Counted from the first letter of the stretch, positions 21,201-30,875 are shown. The stretch: 64,000 bases of DNA from Pseudomonas frederiksbergensis (GCF_003732275.1 NZ_MOBM01000019.1:62001-126000); one strand, 5' to 3'. Made by a program: numbers and translations. Notes: generated by a model not told the origin, from the letters alone.

Positions 21201-21797
21201 ATGCTCCACGTGTTGTTCAGCGTTTACCTGAAGATGCTGGTGCTCTATAGCCCGTTCTTCGTGTTGTCCTGTTTCATCAGCCTGACCCGCGGTTATTCGC
21301 ACAAGGAACAACGTCGACTGGCCTGGAAAGTGGCAACCGCCACACTGGTTTCCAGCGTTTTGCTGTACCTGTTCGGGCGGGTGATTTTCGATGTCTTCGG
21401 CATCACCGTGGACGCTTTCCGCATTGGCGCCGGCAGCGTGCTGTTCATCTCGGCGCTGGGCATGGCCCAAGGTAAGTCGGCGGTGCAGACCGATAACGTG
21501 CAACAGGATGTGACCATCGTCCCGCTGACCATCCCCTTGACGGTCGGCCCCGGCACCATCGGCGCCTTGCTGGTGATGGGCGTGAGTCAGCCGCATTGGG
21601 ACGACAAACTCACGGCGATTCTCAGTATCGCGCTGGCCAGTTTCACAGTCGGCGTAGTGCTATATCTGTCGAACCGTATCGAGCGGATTCTGGGTGATCA
21701 GGGGTTGCAGATTGTCAGTCGCTTGATGGGGCTGTTCGTGTGCGCGTTGGCGGCGCAGATTATTTTTACCGGGGTGAAGGGTTATCTGGTGCCATAA
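21201..21797 (+). CDS. MarC family integral membrane protein
   Basis: 198 residues with six predicted membrane helices and the family signature regions SPFFVLSCFISLT near the start and PLTIPLTVGPGTIGALLV in the middle. MarC proteins were once linked to multiple antibiotic resistance, but this has not held up; transport function is uncertain. It lies 64 bases after retS. Confidence 0.88.
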   Translation: MLHVLFSVYLKMLVLYSPFFVLSCFISLTRGYSHKEQRRLAWKVATATLVSSVLLYLFGRVIFDVFGITVDAFRIGAGSVLFISALGMAQGKSAVQTDNVQQDVTIVPLTIPLTVGPGTIGALLVMGVSQPHWDDKLTAILSIALASFTVGVVLYLSNRIERILGDQGLQIVSRLMGLFVCALAAQIIFTGVKGYLVP

Positions 21798-21815
21798 CGG
21801 CAGCGACCACCAGAA

Positions 21816-21838
21816 GCCAGAGGCGTGACGCCTCTGGC
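21816..21838. terminator. Stem-loop between convergent genes
   Basis: GCCAGAGGCG-TGA-CGCCTCTGGC is a perfect 10-bp stem with a 3-base loop. It lies between marC (rightward) and the leftward gene ending at 21851, so it probably serves both as a terminator despite the weak T-runs. Confidence 0.75.
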
Positions 21839-21850
21839 AACCGAAATGAT

Positions 21851-22654
21851 TTAAACCGGCGAAAACTCCATAAAAATAGCTTCTCTGAGATCATCGAGGA
21901 ACTTGATGCACTCAGCTTCTTTCCTCAAGTCCTCTTCGTGAATGGTAAAGAGTGCTTTGCCTTGATAGATCTCGACATCAGAACTGTTCCATTCGACAAA
22001 AATAACTTTTGTATTGTTGGCCGATGTGTCGTAGCGCACAGTACCTACGGCCATCGTGACTTCAGCGTCATCGTCTTGCTTGCAAACGGAAATACCAAAA
22101 TTTGCGCCACTGGCTTCAATTGCATGACGCTCGAACAGTTTTACCGCATCGGGTTGTTTCTTTAGCGCCTCAATGGTTTTTCCCGCTACAACTTTCAACG
22201 CACTCCCAGCGGGACCCGCCACGCCACCGATAGCAGAGTGAACAATATCCAGTGCTACGTTATCCATCGTCAACTTGGAGGTAGAGGACTTGTACTGAGT
22301 AAATGCACCGAGATACTGGGTCCAGCCCGTGGCGAACATCAGTTTTTTGAAACATTCGTAGCGGGCGACTTTCTCTGAAAACAAAACCCTTGAAGCAATA
22401 TCGGCATAAGCGTATGTATTTTTTACGATGCGCTTGTTGCGTCTTGTCATCCCCTCCAAAAAGCCAACGATACCGCTGCCCATGATCGCGGCATTCAATT
22501 CATCCCGATCAATTGGTAACTCCACTGCCGAGCCTGCCGAACGCGGCTGGATCTTTGGGCCAAGCAGTTTTAGTTTAGCCTGGCACTGTTCAAGGCACTG
22601 ATCAAAATAGGCATTCAACTCAATTTCATTCATATTATTCATTTCTAAATCCAT
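21851..22654 (-). CDS. Protein of unknown function, member A of a divergent paralogue pair
   Basis: 267 residues from the ATG at 22654; M5 and M8 are alternative starts and none has a strong ribosome site. No signal peptide. Base composition is clearly more AT-rich than the flanks. There is a glycine/alanine-rich hydrophobic stretch at about 139-158 (HSAIGGVAGPAGSALKVVAG) that could insert in or lie on a membrane; that is speculation. By hand alignment it shares ordered motifs with the divergent protein at 22899: GMTRRNKRIV (68-77), YADIAS (83-88), GW (110-111), FVEWNSSDV (219-227), FTI (236-238) and AIFMEF (259-264). I do not recognise the family. Confidence 0.8.
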   Translation of the reverse strand: MDLEMNNMNEIELNAYFDQCLEQCQAKLKLLGPKIQPRSAGSAVELPIDRDELNAAIMGSGIVGFLEGMTRRNKRIVKNTYAYADIASRVLFSEKVARYECFKKLMFATGWTQYLGAFTQYKSSTSKLTMDNVALDIVHSAIGGVAGPAGSALKVVAGKTIEALKKQPDAVKLFERHAIEASGANFGISVCKQDDDAEVTMAVGTVRYDTSANNTKVIFVEWNSSDVEIYQGKALFTIHEEDLRKEAECIKFLDDLREAIFMEFSPV

Positions 22655-22898
22655 TTAATTTAAACAAGCAAGGCAACCTGAACCAGATCACCAACAAAAC
22701 TTATCGCATCAAACAAAGTCTTTCAACACCATTAAAAAACCAAAATGTAACTTGGCCACAATTGACGTTCGGTCGGGCAGTGAAGGCGAGTAATAGAATG
22801 TTTTAAGTTGGCTGCTCCAAGTGGTGGATGGTGATTTCAAAATTGTATAGCCTGAACTTTCTTACAAGATTTATTTAATGATTTAAAAGGAGTTAACT

Positions 22899-23651
22899 AT
22901 GGAGTTTAAGAAAACAGGACGCTTGGACTTGACGGCATATCCCGAAGCGTTCGAACGTGACTTCTCGGTAAAGAAGACAAAGACTGGTCAAAGAATTGCA
23001 ACGCTCAATTCACCGGGGGCCGCCGGATCATTGTTGGGGGGTAATCTGATCAGCACGGCAAGGGGTGTGTCACGTCAGGACAAACGGGACGTCAACGCCA
23101 GCGTGCGGTATGCGCAGTGGTATGCGAGTCAGGAGCGCGATCGTCAAACAGACCCCCAGGGTTGGTTCTCCCTGTTTGTCATCACGCTTTGGTCTATGGG
23201 CTGGGAGTACGAAGACGAAAGGGTCGTCGAGAAATATTACAGAAATTTCTCCGGCCAGCTAAGCCAGGCTTATTTGAATGTGATTTCTGGTGTTAACAGT
23301 CAAATGGCAAAAGTTACAAGAGATATGTTTGCCGCACTATTGGCTAATACATCAGCCCTTTGGTCATTGTCCAAAAATAGCCTGCGAGGCAAGGAGTTTG
23401 CGATTGCGCCCGCTCAATATGACAGCCAGGGGCGATTGTCATTGGATTTGAATGATTATTCGTTATGGGCGCTAGTCCAGCGCGAAGAGTTTCTGTTTTG
23501 GGACTGGAACGAGGGCAACGTAACGCTCACGCATCGTGCCGTGCCGTTCACTCTGAACAGAGCAAGGTTTGAAGAGATCCGTCCAACGTTAAATGACCGA
23601 CTCGACATTATCGCTGACGCAATATTCGAGTTTTATTCGGAGCGTCTGTGA
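22899..23651 (+). CDS. Protein of unknown function, member B of a divergent paralogue pair
   Basis: 250 residues with an excellent ribosome site (AAGGAG, 6 bases before the ATG). Soluble-looking, with no signal peptide and many aromatic residues. Motifs matching the divergent neighbour in the same order: GVSRQDKRDV (56-65), YAQWYAS (71-77), GW (101-102), FWDWNEGNV (200-208), FTL (217-219) and AIFEF (241-245). The shared promoter region 22655-22898 is AT-rich and holds no other gene. A transposase remnant follows directly, so the pair probably arrived by transfer. Function unknown. Confidence 0.82.
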   Translation: MEFKKTGRLDLTAYPEAFERDFSVKKTKTGQRIATLNSPGAAGSLLGGNLISTARGVSRQDKRDVNASVRYAQWYASQERDRQTDPQGWFSLFVITLWSMGWEYEDERVVEKYYRNFSGQLSQAYLNVISGVNSQMAKVTRDMFAALLANTSALWSLSKNSLRGKEFAIAPAQYDSQGRLSLDLNDYSLWALVQREEFLFWDWNEGNVTLTHRAVPFTLNRARFEEIRPTLNDRLDIIADAIFEFYSERL

Positions 23652-23674
23652 GGGAGGCCGCATGATTGATTGAG

Positions 23675-23980
23675 GGAAGGTCACAGCGGTAAAACCCTGA
23701 AGGGCGACTTCGGCGAACTGCCGCTCGACATCCCTCGCGACCGGCAGGCGTCCCTTGAGCCACAACAGGTGCCAAGCATGAAACGCACTGGACCGGCTTC
23801 GATGACAACGTCATTTTCCTCTACGCCCGCGGCTTGAGCGTCAGAGAACTCCAGGCGCACTTGCAGAAAATGTACAGCACGGAGGTCTCTCCCAACCTGA
23901 TCTCGGCGATTACCAGTGAGCGAAGAGGTCAAGCTCTGGCAGGCGCGATCGCTGGACGCGTTGTGCCCGATCCTCTACTT
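23675..23980 (+). pseudogene. IS256-family transposase fragment
   Basis: Read across frames, this stretch gives GKTLKGDFGELPLDIPRDRQ, then HETHWTGFDDNVIFLYARGL, SVRELQAHLQKMYSTEVSPN and LISAIT, then EEVKLWQARSLDALCPILYL. These are consecutive parts of an IS256 (Mutator-like) transposase N-terminal half. The reading frame changes near 23775 and again, with a small deletion, near 23916; both ends are missing. It is therefore a dead remnant. I saw no terminal inverted repeats. Confidence 0.85.
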
Positions 23981-24042
23981 AAAGCGCGGGACTCCGGTGC
24001 GAAACAATCGAAGTCAAAGGGCAGGCAGCCAAAGAATGACAA

Positions 24043-24061
24043 GCGGCCCCAACGGGGCCGC
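24043..24061 (-). terminator. Terminator at the end of the cobGHIJ operon
   Basis: GCGGCCCC-AAC-GGGGCCGC is a perfect 8-bp GC-rich stem just beyond the cobJ stop at 24068. On the reverse strand it is followed by a partly T-rich stretch. Confidence 0.75.
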
Positions 24062-24067
24062 TGTGGT

Positions 24068-25771
24068 TCAGGAGGCAGGCTTGGTGCCATACCAACGCGG
24101 TGTGTAAACCCATTCACCACCTTCGGCGCGGGGGAACACGCAAGTGGTGGACGAGCCGATCAGCACCATGGTGCGCATGTCCACTTGTTCAGGCGTGAGC
24201 GCACCGAGTGTGGTGACCCGCAGCGTCTGGCCGGGCCGACCGATGTCACGGCCCAGAACCACCGGCGTCTCCGGCGTACGGTGCTGGGCGACGATTTCCA
24301 GGGCACGGCCCAACTGCCACGGCCTGGAACGTGAAATCGGGTTATAGAAAGCCAGCGCCAGATCGGCTTCAGCGGCCAGGTCCAGACGCTTTTCGATGAT
24401 CGACCACGGCTTGAGGTTGTCCGACAGCGACATTACGCAGAAGTCATGGCCCAACGGTGCACCGGCCTGAGCGGCGGTCGCCAGCGAAGCGGAAACCCCA
24501 GGGAGGATCTCCAGATCGACGCTGTGCCAGGCCGACTCACTCGACTCGTGCAAGGCTTCCAGCACGGCAGCTGCCATGGCGAACACGCCGGGGTCACCGG
24601 ATGAGACCACAATCACCGAACGCCCTTGGGCCGCCAGTTCGAAGGCGTGACGGGCACGCTGCATCTCTTCGCGGTTGTCGGTGCAATGCAACACTTGATC
24701 CGGACGAAACGGGCCGGCCATGCGCACATAGGTTTCATAGCCAAGCACATCCGTGGCTTTGGCCAGTTCGGCCTTCACCGCAGGCACCATCAGTTCCGCA
24801 GCACCCGGGCCCAAACCGATCACCGCCAGCCGACCACGGGGGCGGCCGATCTGTGCGATGTCCAGCGGTTGTTCAGCGATTGCCAGCGCCAGATTCGTGT
24901 CGATCGGGATAATCGTCGCGCCAGGAACGGCCCCGCGAGCCAGTTCGCTGACATCGCGGGCAGCCGATGCAAAACGCAGCGGCACACCCAGCTCTAGCGC
25001 CGCTTCGCGCAACGCCGGGCTGGCCATTTCCGTGGCTGGTGCCAGCAGGCACGCCAGCGATTGAACGGCGATTTGCGCCTGACGCAGCGCCGCGCGAATC
25101 GCCAGGGGCAAATCCGCCACACTGGCGCTGACCGCCAACAACACACTGCGCGGGTAGATCAACAGTTCATTGGCGGCTGGCGTCCGTTCGGCGCTGCCGA
25201 CATGGATCGACAAATGAGCCTTAGGGTCTTCTGGCAACTGTGCTTGCGCCAACCAGGGCGCAGCGCCTTCGATGCGCACGTGTTCGCCGGCCAGCAAGTC
25301 CGAGACAAAGCGCTTGCCCAGTTCCAGATCGCCCAAGGCATAGCCGCTGGGTGGGTTGAGCAAGCACGTGCCGAAACGCAATTCACCGCTGGTGGTGATC
25401 GCCGCCGCGACGTCGAGGCCGGCGGCGATCTCGCGCGCCATGACATTCACTCCGCCGAGACCGCCGAGCAACGGCACCACCGCGCTACCGTCTTCGGCCA
25501 CGGCCAGCACCGGTGGCTCAGCACCTTTTTCCAATAGCAATGGCGCCAGGGTGCGGATCACAATCCCGGTGGCGCACAGCGCGATGATCGGCGTGTCCTG
25601 CTGATAAAGCTCGCGCAGGGTCGCGCCGAACTCGTGATAAACACGGTCCGCACCTTCGACCCGTTCGGCCAATCCATGGATCAGCGCGCCCGGATACACC
25701 TGCTGAATCTTGCGCGCGGTCGCGAGGCTGCCATTGCCGAGAATGACGATCGCCGGAGCGGAATGGGCCAT
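24068..25771 (-). CDS. cobJ: CbiG/CobE-like domain fused to precorrin-3B C17-methyltransferase
   Basis: 567 residues from the ATG at 25771, whose A is also the last base of the cobI stop (TGATG); an ATG at 25783 is possible but less natural. About 1-200 resemble CbiG N-terminal and middle regions, and about 210-315 the CbiG C-terminal/CobE domain (ATEMASPALREAALELGVPL). From about 325 on is a tetrapyrrole methylase beginning LAVIGLGPGAAELM, with GDPGVFAMA and the late FYNPISRSRPWQL typical of CobJ/CbiH. CobJ methylates C17 with ring contraction of precorrin-3B. Such fusions occur in other pseudomonads. Confidence 0.92.
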   Translation of the reverse strand: MAHSAPAIVILGNGSLATARKIQQVYPGALIHGLAERVEGADRVYHEFGATLRELYQQDTPIIALCATGIVIRTLAPLLLEKGAEPPVLAVAEDGSAVVPLLGGLGGVNVMAREIAAGLDVAAAITTSGELRFGTCLLNPPSGYALGDLELGKRFVSDLLAGEHVRIEGAAPWLAQAQLPEDPKAHLSIHVGSAERTPAANELLIYPRSVLLAVSASVADLPLAIRAALRQAQIAVQSLACLLAPATEMASPALREAALELGVPLRFASAARDVSELARGAVPGATIIPIDTNLALAIAEQPLDIAQIGRPRGRLAVIGLGPGAAELMVPAVKAELAKATDVLGYETYVRMAGPFRPDQVLHCTDNREEMQRARHAFELAAQGRSVIVVSSGDPGVFAMAAAVLEALHESSESAWHSVDLEILPGVSASLATAAQAGAPLGHDFCVMSLSDNLKPWSIIEKRLDLAAEADLALAFYNPISRSRPWQLGRALEIVAQHRTPETPVVLGRDIGRPGQTLRVTTLGALTPEQVDMRTMVLIGSSTTCVFPRAEGGEWVYTPRWYGTKPAS

Positions 25772-26505
25772 CAGCCTTGCCACCTTTCACCGGGAACGAT
25801 GATCAGCGAGAAGTACGGCGAGGACATCGGCTCGACCTGATCCAGCGGCACGATTTTCTGATTGGCCATGGTCGCACGCTCGACGTACAGCGCACGCTCG
25901 GCCAGACCGAGTTCTTCGAGCACCTGACGAACCTTGGGAAAGTTGCGCCCCAGTTTCATGATCACCGCCGCATCGGCATCAGCCAGTCGCCGCTTGAGGT
26001 CTTCGTGGGGTAGCACGCCCGAGAGCACCGACAGGCTCTGATTGCGATACACCAGCGGTGCGCCGAGTACCGACGCACCACCGAGCATCGAGCAGACGCC
26101 CGGCACGACTTCGGCTTCATAGCGTTCGGCCAGACGATCGTGCAGGTACATGTAGGAGCCGTAGAAGAACGGATCGCCTTCGCAGATCACCGCCACGTCA
26201 CGGCCAGCGTCCAGATGCGCGGCGAGTTGTTCGCCAGCCGCATCGTAGAAATCGCTGATCACTTGTTCGTACGACAACGGTGCCGGCAGCGCTTCGGTGG
26301 TTACCGGATACACCAGCGGCAGCAGGGTTTGTGCGTCCTGCAGGTGCGCTTCGATGATGCCGAAGGCGTTGCCTTTCTTGCCCTTGGCGACGAAGTACGC
26401 CACCACCGGCGATTCGCGCAGCAGGCGCAAGGCTTTGACGGTAATCAGTTCCGGATCACCGGGGCCGACGCCCAGGCCAATCAAACGTCCAGGTTGCTGC
26501 ATCAT
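25771..26505 (-). CDS. cobI: Precorrin-2 C20-methyltransferase
   Basis: 244 residues ([20 protein letters not shown]); either of the two adjacent ATGs at 26505 and 26502 may be used, the second in a TGATG overlap with the cobH stop. The SAM-dependent tetrapyrrole methylase pattern is clear: [29 protein letters not shown], and [10 protein letters not shown]. It converts precorrin-2 to precorrin-3A. Confidence 0.95.
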   Translation of the reverse strand: MMQQPGRLIGLGVGPGDPELITVKALRLLRESPVVAYFVAKGKKGNAFGIIEAHLQDAQTLLPLVYPVTTEALPAPLSYEQVISDFYDAAGEQLAAHLDAGRDVAVICEGDPFFYGSYMYLHDRLAERYEAEVVPGVCSMLGGASVLGAPLVYRNQSLSVLSGVLPHEDLKRRLADADAAVIMKLGRNFPKVRQVLEELGLAERALYVERATMANQKIVPLDQVEPMSSPYFSLIIVPGERWQG

Positions 26506-27128
26506 TCGATCTCCGTGGCGAGGGCGTTGACGGCGGCGGCCGCCATGGCACTACCGCCCAGCCGGCCTTGCATGATGACGAAGGGCACGCCACGGCTGTC
26601 CGCCGCGAGCATCGCCTTGGATTCGGCGGCGCCGACGAAACCCACCGGGAAGCCGAGGATCAGCGCCGGTTTCGGCGCGCCGGCGTCGAGCATTTCCAGC
26701 AGATAAAACAGCGCGGTCGGCGCATTGCCGATCACCACTACGCTGCCTTCCAGGTGCGGGCGCCACAGTTCCAGCGCGGCGGCGGAACGGGTGTTGCCCA
26801 ACTCACGGGCAAGCTCCGGGACGCTGTCGTCGCGCAGGGTGCAGATCACTGGGTTATTGGCCGGCAAACGCGCGCGGGTCACGCCTTCGCTGACCATCCG
26901 CGCGTCGCACAGAATCGGCGCACCAGCCGCCAGCGCATCGCGCCCGGCCTTGCCGGCGCCTTCGGAAAATTGCAGCCCGTCGATGGCCTCGACCATGCCG
27001 CAGGCGTGGATTACCCGCACCGCGAGTTTCTCCAGATCGGCCGGGATTCGGTCGAGGTTGGCCTCGGCGCGAATGATCGCGAAGGAGTTGCGATAGATCT
27101 CCTGACCGTCGCGGATGTAATCAAGCAT
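26502..27128 (-). CDS. cobH: Precorrin-8X methylmutase
   Basis: 208 residues from the ATG at 27128 ([20 protein letters not shown]), overlapping the cobG stop by 8 bases; a longer in-frame reading upstream is cobG in another frame. It contains [11 protein letters not shown], with the catalytic histidine, and [13 protein letters not shown] near the C-terminus. It moves the C11 methyl to C12 to make hydrogenobyrinate. Confidence 0.95.
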   Translation of the reverse strand: MLDYIRDGQEIYRNSFAIIRAEANLDRIPADLEKLAVRVIHACGMVEAIDGLQFSEGAGKAGRDALAAGAPILCDARMVSEGVTRARLPANNPVICTLRDDSVPELARELGNTRSAAALELWRPHLEGSVVVIGNAPTALFYLLEMLDAGAPKPALILGFPVGFVGAAESKAMLAADSRGVPFVIMQGRLGGSAMAAAAVNALATEIE

Positions 27129-28428
27129 CAAGGGAGCTCCGTGAGCGGGCGTCGAGCAAGGCCGCGACCGCTTCGATAGTAAGGTTGCGTGCGTGCAGCG
27201 CGCCGAAACCCGGCTGCGCTGTGTCGCGAAAATAGAGGTCGTAGTGACCGGGTGAGACGGCCAGCAAAGTCGCTGGCGTGATGTGTGCCGCCGCGCAGGA
27301 ACGCGCGCAGCCAGACAGATGCACATTCAGGATTTGGTCGTGACGTTGCAGCAACGCCGCCAGTTGCAGCGCATCGCCTTTGGTGTCTGCCAGGCCTTTG
27401 CCGCAACCCGCCGAACCGGTGCAGGCAATCAGATGCGCCAAGGCGTCGTCTGCCGAACAGCGCAGGCCCAAGTTTTCCAGGCTGTGGATAACTTCAGCGG
27501 CATCACGTTCGTGGATATCGGGCAGCAGCAGACTTTGCCAAGGCGTGAAACGAAGACTGCCATTGCCCCATTCACGGGCCAGTTGTGCCACGCCCCGAAG
27601 CATGGCGGGATCGAGTCGGCCCAGAGGCGGCATCGCACCGACATAGACACGGCCGGTTTCACGCTGAGGATGAGCGCCGATATGCGGAACGCTCGAGTTC
27701 GTAGCGCGCGACCCGCTCACGATGGACAGTAGCGGCACACGTTCGGCCACTTGAGCGACAAACCCGGTCACCGGGTATTCGGCCAGCAGATGACGCATGC
27801 GCGTCTGGTCGGGACGCGCCAGATCGAGGAACAACTCAAGCACCGCGATCACCAGCGCATGGCCGTCCTCCAGTCGCACCGCGCCCGACGGAGTCTGCGT
27901 CGGGCAACCCGCCAGACCGAAGGCCAGCACACACTCGCCCTCTTGCTCAACGGCGCTCAACCAAAGGTCATGAGGATGCTCGAGCATCGCCAGGCCTTCG
28001 CCGCCATCGAGTTGCACGGCAAACTTGGCGCTGAGTTCGTGGAAACGTTCGTGGCTTTGCAGGGTGATGAGGATCTGTTCGGCCAACGGGCGCGTATCGA
28101 GCAACATCTGCCGGTCGATCCCGGCGCTCGGGCTGAGCATCAGATTGCGTACATCGTCGCCCGCCGCGGTACGCGGGCCCAATCCAGCGGCGAGCAGGCT
28201 GTCGATCAAGGCCGTCTGCTCGCTGCCAATCCCGCGAATCTGCAGGTTGGCGCGGTTGGTCGCCTCGATCACGCCCCCGGCAAACCGCTCGGCCGCGCTG
28301 GCCACCGCTTCAGCTTGGGCGGCACTGATCGAGCCGCCGTTCAATTTGATCCGGCAGATGCCGCCATCCAGCGCCGGAACAATACGCAGCAACCCCGGGC
28401 AGGCCGAGGGGCGTAAGGCGGTGGACAT
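27121..28428 (-). CDS. cobG: Precorrin-3B synthase (oxygen-dependent)
   Basis: 435 residues from the ATG at 28428; a TTG at 28443 is an alternative. It has the nitrite/sulfite reductase-like fold, with the Fe-S/sirohaem cysteines in ACTGSAGCGKG (Cx5C) and SGCARSCA (Cx3C). CobG is the mono-oxygenase of the aerobic cobalamin pathway, so B12 synthesis here is expected to be the oxygen-dependent type. It heads the leftward operon cobG-cobH-cobI-cobJ, all overlapping. Confidence 0.93.
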   Translation of the reverse strand: MSTALRPSACPGLLRIVPALDGGICRIKLNGGSISAAQAEAVASAAERFAGGVIEATNRANLQIRGIGSEQTALIDSLLAAGLGPRTAAGDDVRNLMLSPSAGIDRQMLLDTRPLAEQILITLQSHERFHELSAKFAVQLDGGEGLAMLEHPHDLWLSAVEQEGECVLAFGLAGCPTQTPSGAVRLEDGHALVIAVLELFLDLARPDQTRMRHLLAEYPVTGFVAQVAERVPLLSIVSGSRATNSSVPHIGAHPQRETGRVYVGAMPPLGRLDPAMLRGVAQLAREWGNGSLRFTPWQSLLLPDIHERDAAEVIHSLENLGLRCSADDALAHLIACTGSAGCGKGLADTKGDALQLAALLQRHDQILNVHLSGCARSCAAAHITPATLLAVSPGHYDLYFRDTAQPGFGALHARNLTIEAVAALLDARSRSSLDA

Positions 28429-28540
28429 CGGGCGTTCGTTCAAGGGGGCGACCGGCTGTGTGGGGAAAGGCGCTTCGCGGGCGAAGGCGCGGTATTATGC
28501 CTGCTTTGTCCGACGGCATGAAAAGCCTGCCCGTCGGAAC

Positions 28541-28562
28541 AGTCCGTTTGTGGACTTTTTTT
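28541..28562 (+). terminator. Terminator-like hairpin in the cobL leader
   Basis: AGTCC-GTTTGT-GGACT followed by seven T lies directly before the cobL ribosome site (GAGGA) and start (28574). Just upstream, CCGACGG (28510) pairs with CCGTCGG (28531). Because nothing to terminate lies upstream on this strand, it may be an attenuator of cobL; the stem is only 5 bp, so this is tentative. Confidence 0.4.
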
Positions 28563-28573
28563 GAGGACGGCAG

Positions 28574-29785
28574 ATGTCACCCTGGCTGACAGTAGTAGGT
28601 ATCGGTGAAGACGGCTTCAAGGGCCTGGGCAAGAATGCCCGTCGCGCCCTGCTGGGCGCCTCGCGGATCTTCGGCGGCCAGCGGCAACTGGATTTGTTGC
28701 CGGTGTGCATTCGCGGCGAGCGGCAATTGTGGCCAAGTCCGTTTTCCCTTGAACCGTTGCTGGCACTGCGTGGCGAGCCGGTGTGTGTGTTGGCCAGCGG
28801 CGACCCGATGTTCTATGGCGTCGGTGCCAGCCTTTCGCGGCAACTGCCCGGCGCGGAAATGCTGATCCTGCCCGCCCCGTCTTCCGTGTCATTGGCGGCC
28901 GCTCGTCTGGGCTGGCCGTTGCAGGACGTGGTGACGCTTTCAGTAGTCGCCCGCCCCATCGCCGCGCTCAACGCCCATGTGTTCAGTGGTGTGCGCTTGC
29001 TGGTATTGAGCAACGATCGCCGGAGTCCGGCGGCCATCGCGGCGTTGCTGCGCGAGCGCGGTTTCGGGCCAAGTCGCCTCACCGTGCTGGAGCATCTGGG
29101 CGGCGAAGCCGAACGACGCATCGAGGGTGTCGCCAACGACTGGACTGACCCGGCTATCGCCGATCTGAACCTGATCGCCATCGAATGCATCGCAGAGCCG
29201 AACACGCCACGCCTGTCCCGACTGGCCGGCCTGCCGGACTCAGCCTTCCAGCACGACGGCCAACTGACCAAACGCGATGTGCGCGCCATCACCCTCGCCC
29301 GCCTCGCACCGACACCCGGCGAACTGCTGTGGGATGTCGGCGCTGGCAGCGGTTCAATCGGCATCGAATGGATGCGCGCTCATCCGAGCTGCCGAGCGCT
29401 GGCCGTCGAAGCTGATGAAGGTCGGCAGTTATTGATTGAACACAACCGCGATGCTTTGGGGGTCCCCGGTCTGCAATTGATTCGCGGCAGCGCGCCGCAA
29501 GCCTTGGATGGGCTGGAACGCCCGGACGCGATTTTCATCGGTGGCGGGGTCACCCGCGAGGGCGTGCTCGACACTTGCTGGGCCCAACTCAAACCCGGCG
29601 GCCGGTTGATCGCCAACGCCGTCACCCTGCAAAGCGAAATGACCCTGATGGCCTGGCGTGAACGGCATGGCGGTGAACTGACCCGCATTCACGTCGCTCA
29701 GGCGCAACCGCTGGGCGAGTTCGACACCTGGCGTCAGGCGCTACCGATTACCTTGCTGGACGTGACGAAACCCCTCGATGCGTGA
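28574..29785 (+). CDS. cobL: Precorrin-6Y C5,15-methyltransferase (decarboxylating)
   Basis: 403 residues, a fusion of a CbiE-type methylase (about 1-205; [27 protein letters not shown]) and a CbiT-type methylase (about 225-403; [18 protein letters not shown] at about 252, then [13 protein letters not shown]). It adds methyls at C5 and C15 and decarboxylates the C12 acetate. Its last 8 bases overlap cbiD, so translational coupling is likely. It is divergent from cobG across a gap of about 145 bases. Confidence 0.94.
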   Translation: MSPWLTVVGIGEDGFKGLGKNARRALLGASRIFGGQRQLDLLPVCIRGERQLWPSPFSLEPLLALRGEPVCVLASGDPMFYGVGASLSRQLPGAEMLILPAPSSVSLAAARLGWPLQDVVTLSVVARPIAALNAHVFSGVRLLVLSNDRRSPAAIAALLRERGFGPSRLTVLEHLGGEAERRIEGVANDWTDPAIADLNLIAIECIAEPNTPRLSRLAGLPDSAFQHDGQLTKRDVRAITLARLAPTPGELLWDVGAGSGSIGIEWMRAHPSCRALAVEADEGRQLLIEHNRDALGVPGLQLIRGSAPQALDGLERPDAIFIGGGVTREGVLDTCWAQLKPGGRLIANAVTLQSEMTLMAWRERHGGELTRIHVAQAQPLGEFDTWRQALPITLLDVTKPLDA

Positions 29786-30875
29786 CGAAACCGCCGAACA
29801 ACCCGCCCCGCTGCGCAGCGGCCTGACCACCGGCAGCTGCGCCACCGCCACCAGCCTCGCGGCGGCACGCCTGCTGCTCAGTGGCGTCGAAGCGGACGCC
29901 GTCGAGATCATTTTGCCCAAAGGCAAACGGGTGCAAATGCGCCTGGAATTCTGTCGGTTGATGAACGACGGCGCCGAAGCCGGAACGATCAAAGACGCCG
30001 GTGACGACCCGGACGTGACCCACGGCGCCCTGCTCTTTTCCCAGGTGCGCCTGCACAGTGAGCCGGGCATTCGCTTCAGCGCCGGCCGTGGCGTGGGCAC
30101 CGTCACCCGGCCCGGACTGGTGCTGAACGTCGGCGAACCGGCGATCAACCCGGTGCCGCGCAAAATGATCAGCGAGCACCTGACGCTGCTGGCCGAGGAG
30201 CTGGATTACCCGGGCGGCTTCGAGGTCACGGTAAACGTCGAGGACGGCGAAGCCCTGGCGCTGAAAACCATGAACCCGCGACTGGGGATTCTCGGCGGCT
30301 TGTCGATCCTTGGCACCAGCGGCATCGTCCGGCCGTTTTCCTGCGCGGCTTACATCGCCTCGATCCATCAAGGCATCGACGTCGCCAAAACCAACGGATA
30401 CCTGCACATCGCCGCGTGCACCGGCAACGCCAGCGAAGACACCATGCGCCGAGTGTACGACCTGCCGGAAATCGCCCTGATCGAAATGGGCGACTTCGTC
30501 GGCGCGGTGCTAAAGCACCTGCGCAAAGTGCCTGTGGATAAACTCAGCCTCTGCGGCGGCTTCGGCAAGATCAGCAAACTGGCGGCCGGGCACATGGATT
30601 TGCACAGCCGGCATTCAAGCATCGACCTGCCGCAACTGGCCGAATGGGCTGCGGCGGTCGGCGCCGATGAGGCGTTGCAACAGGCGATCCGCGAAGCCAA
30701 TACCAGTCAGCAGGCGTTGGCGATGGCCAGCGCTGCCGGGATCGCTCTCGGCGACGCGGTGTGCCAGCACGCTCTGGACTTTGCTCGCAGCGTGGTGCCG
30801 GCGCAGGTTCAGGTCGAAGTGTTCGCCATCGATCGCCAGGGCGGGATTGTCGGCCATGCAGGAGTTTTTCAATGA
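29778..30875 (+). CDS. cbiD: Cobalt-precorrin-5B C1-methyltransferase type (CbiD)
   Basis: 365 residues with [20 protein letters not shown] near the start, [10 protein letters not shown], and [16 protein letters not shown]. CbiD belongs to the anaerobic pathway, where it methylates C1 after loss of acetaldehyde; the aerobic pathway normally uses CobF. Here it is paired with aerobic-type CobG, as in other Pseudomonas. It overlaps both neighbours (cobL 8 bases, cobK ATGA). Confidence 0.94.
   Translation: MRDETAEQPAPLRSGLTTGSCATATSLAAARLLLSGVEADAVEIILPKGKRVQMRLEFCRLMNDGAEAGTIKDAGDDPDVTHGALLFSQVRLHSEPGIRFSAGRGVGTVTRPGLVLNVGEPAINPVPRKMISEHLTLLAEELDYPGGFEVTVNVEDGEALALKTMNPRLGILGGLSILGTSGIVRPFSCAAYIASIHQGIDVAKTNGYLHIAACTGNASEDTMRRVYDLPEIALIEMGDFVGAVLKHLRKVPVDKLSLCGGFGKISKLAAGHMDLHSRHSSIDLPQLAEWAAAVGADEALQQAIREANTSQQALAMASAAGIALGDAVCQHALDFARSVVPAQVQVEVFAIDRQGGIVGHAGVFQ

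Noticed and set aside
26502..27326. Longer cobH reading starting at 27326
   Set aside because: The first 66 codons are cobG in another frame and look random; the ATG at 27128 gives the standard cobH N-terminus and a normal overlap.
28444..28573. Cobalamin riboswitch between cobG and cobL
   Set aside because: Too short, and no B12-box-like core was visible on either strand; only simple hairpins are there.
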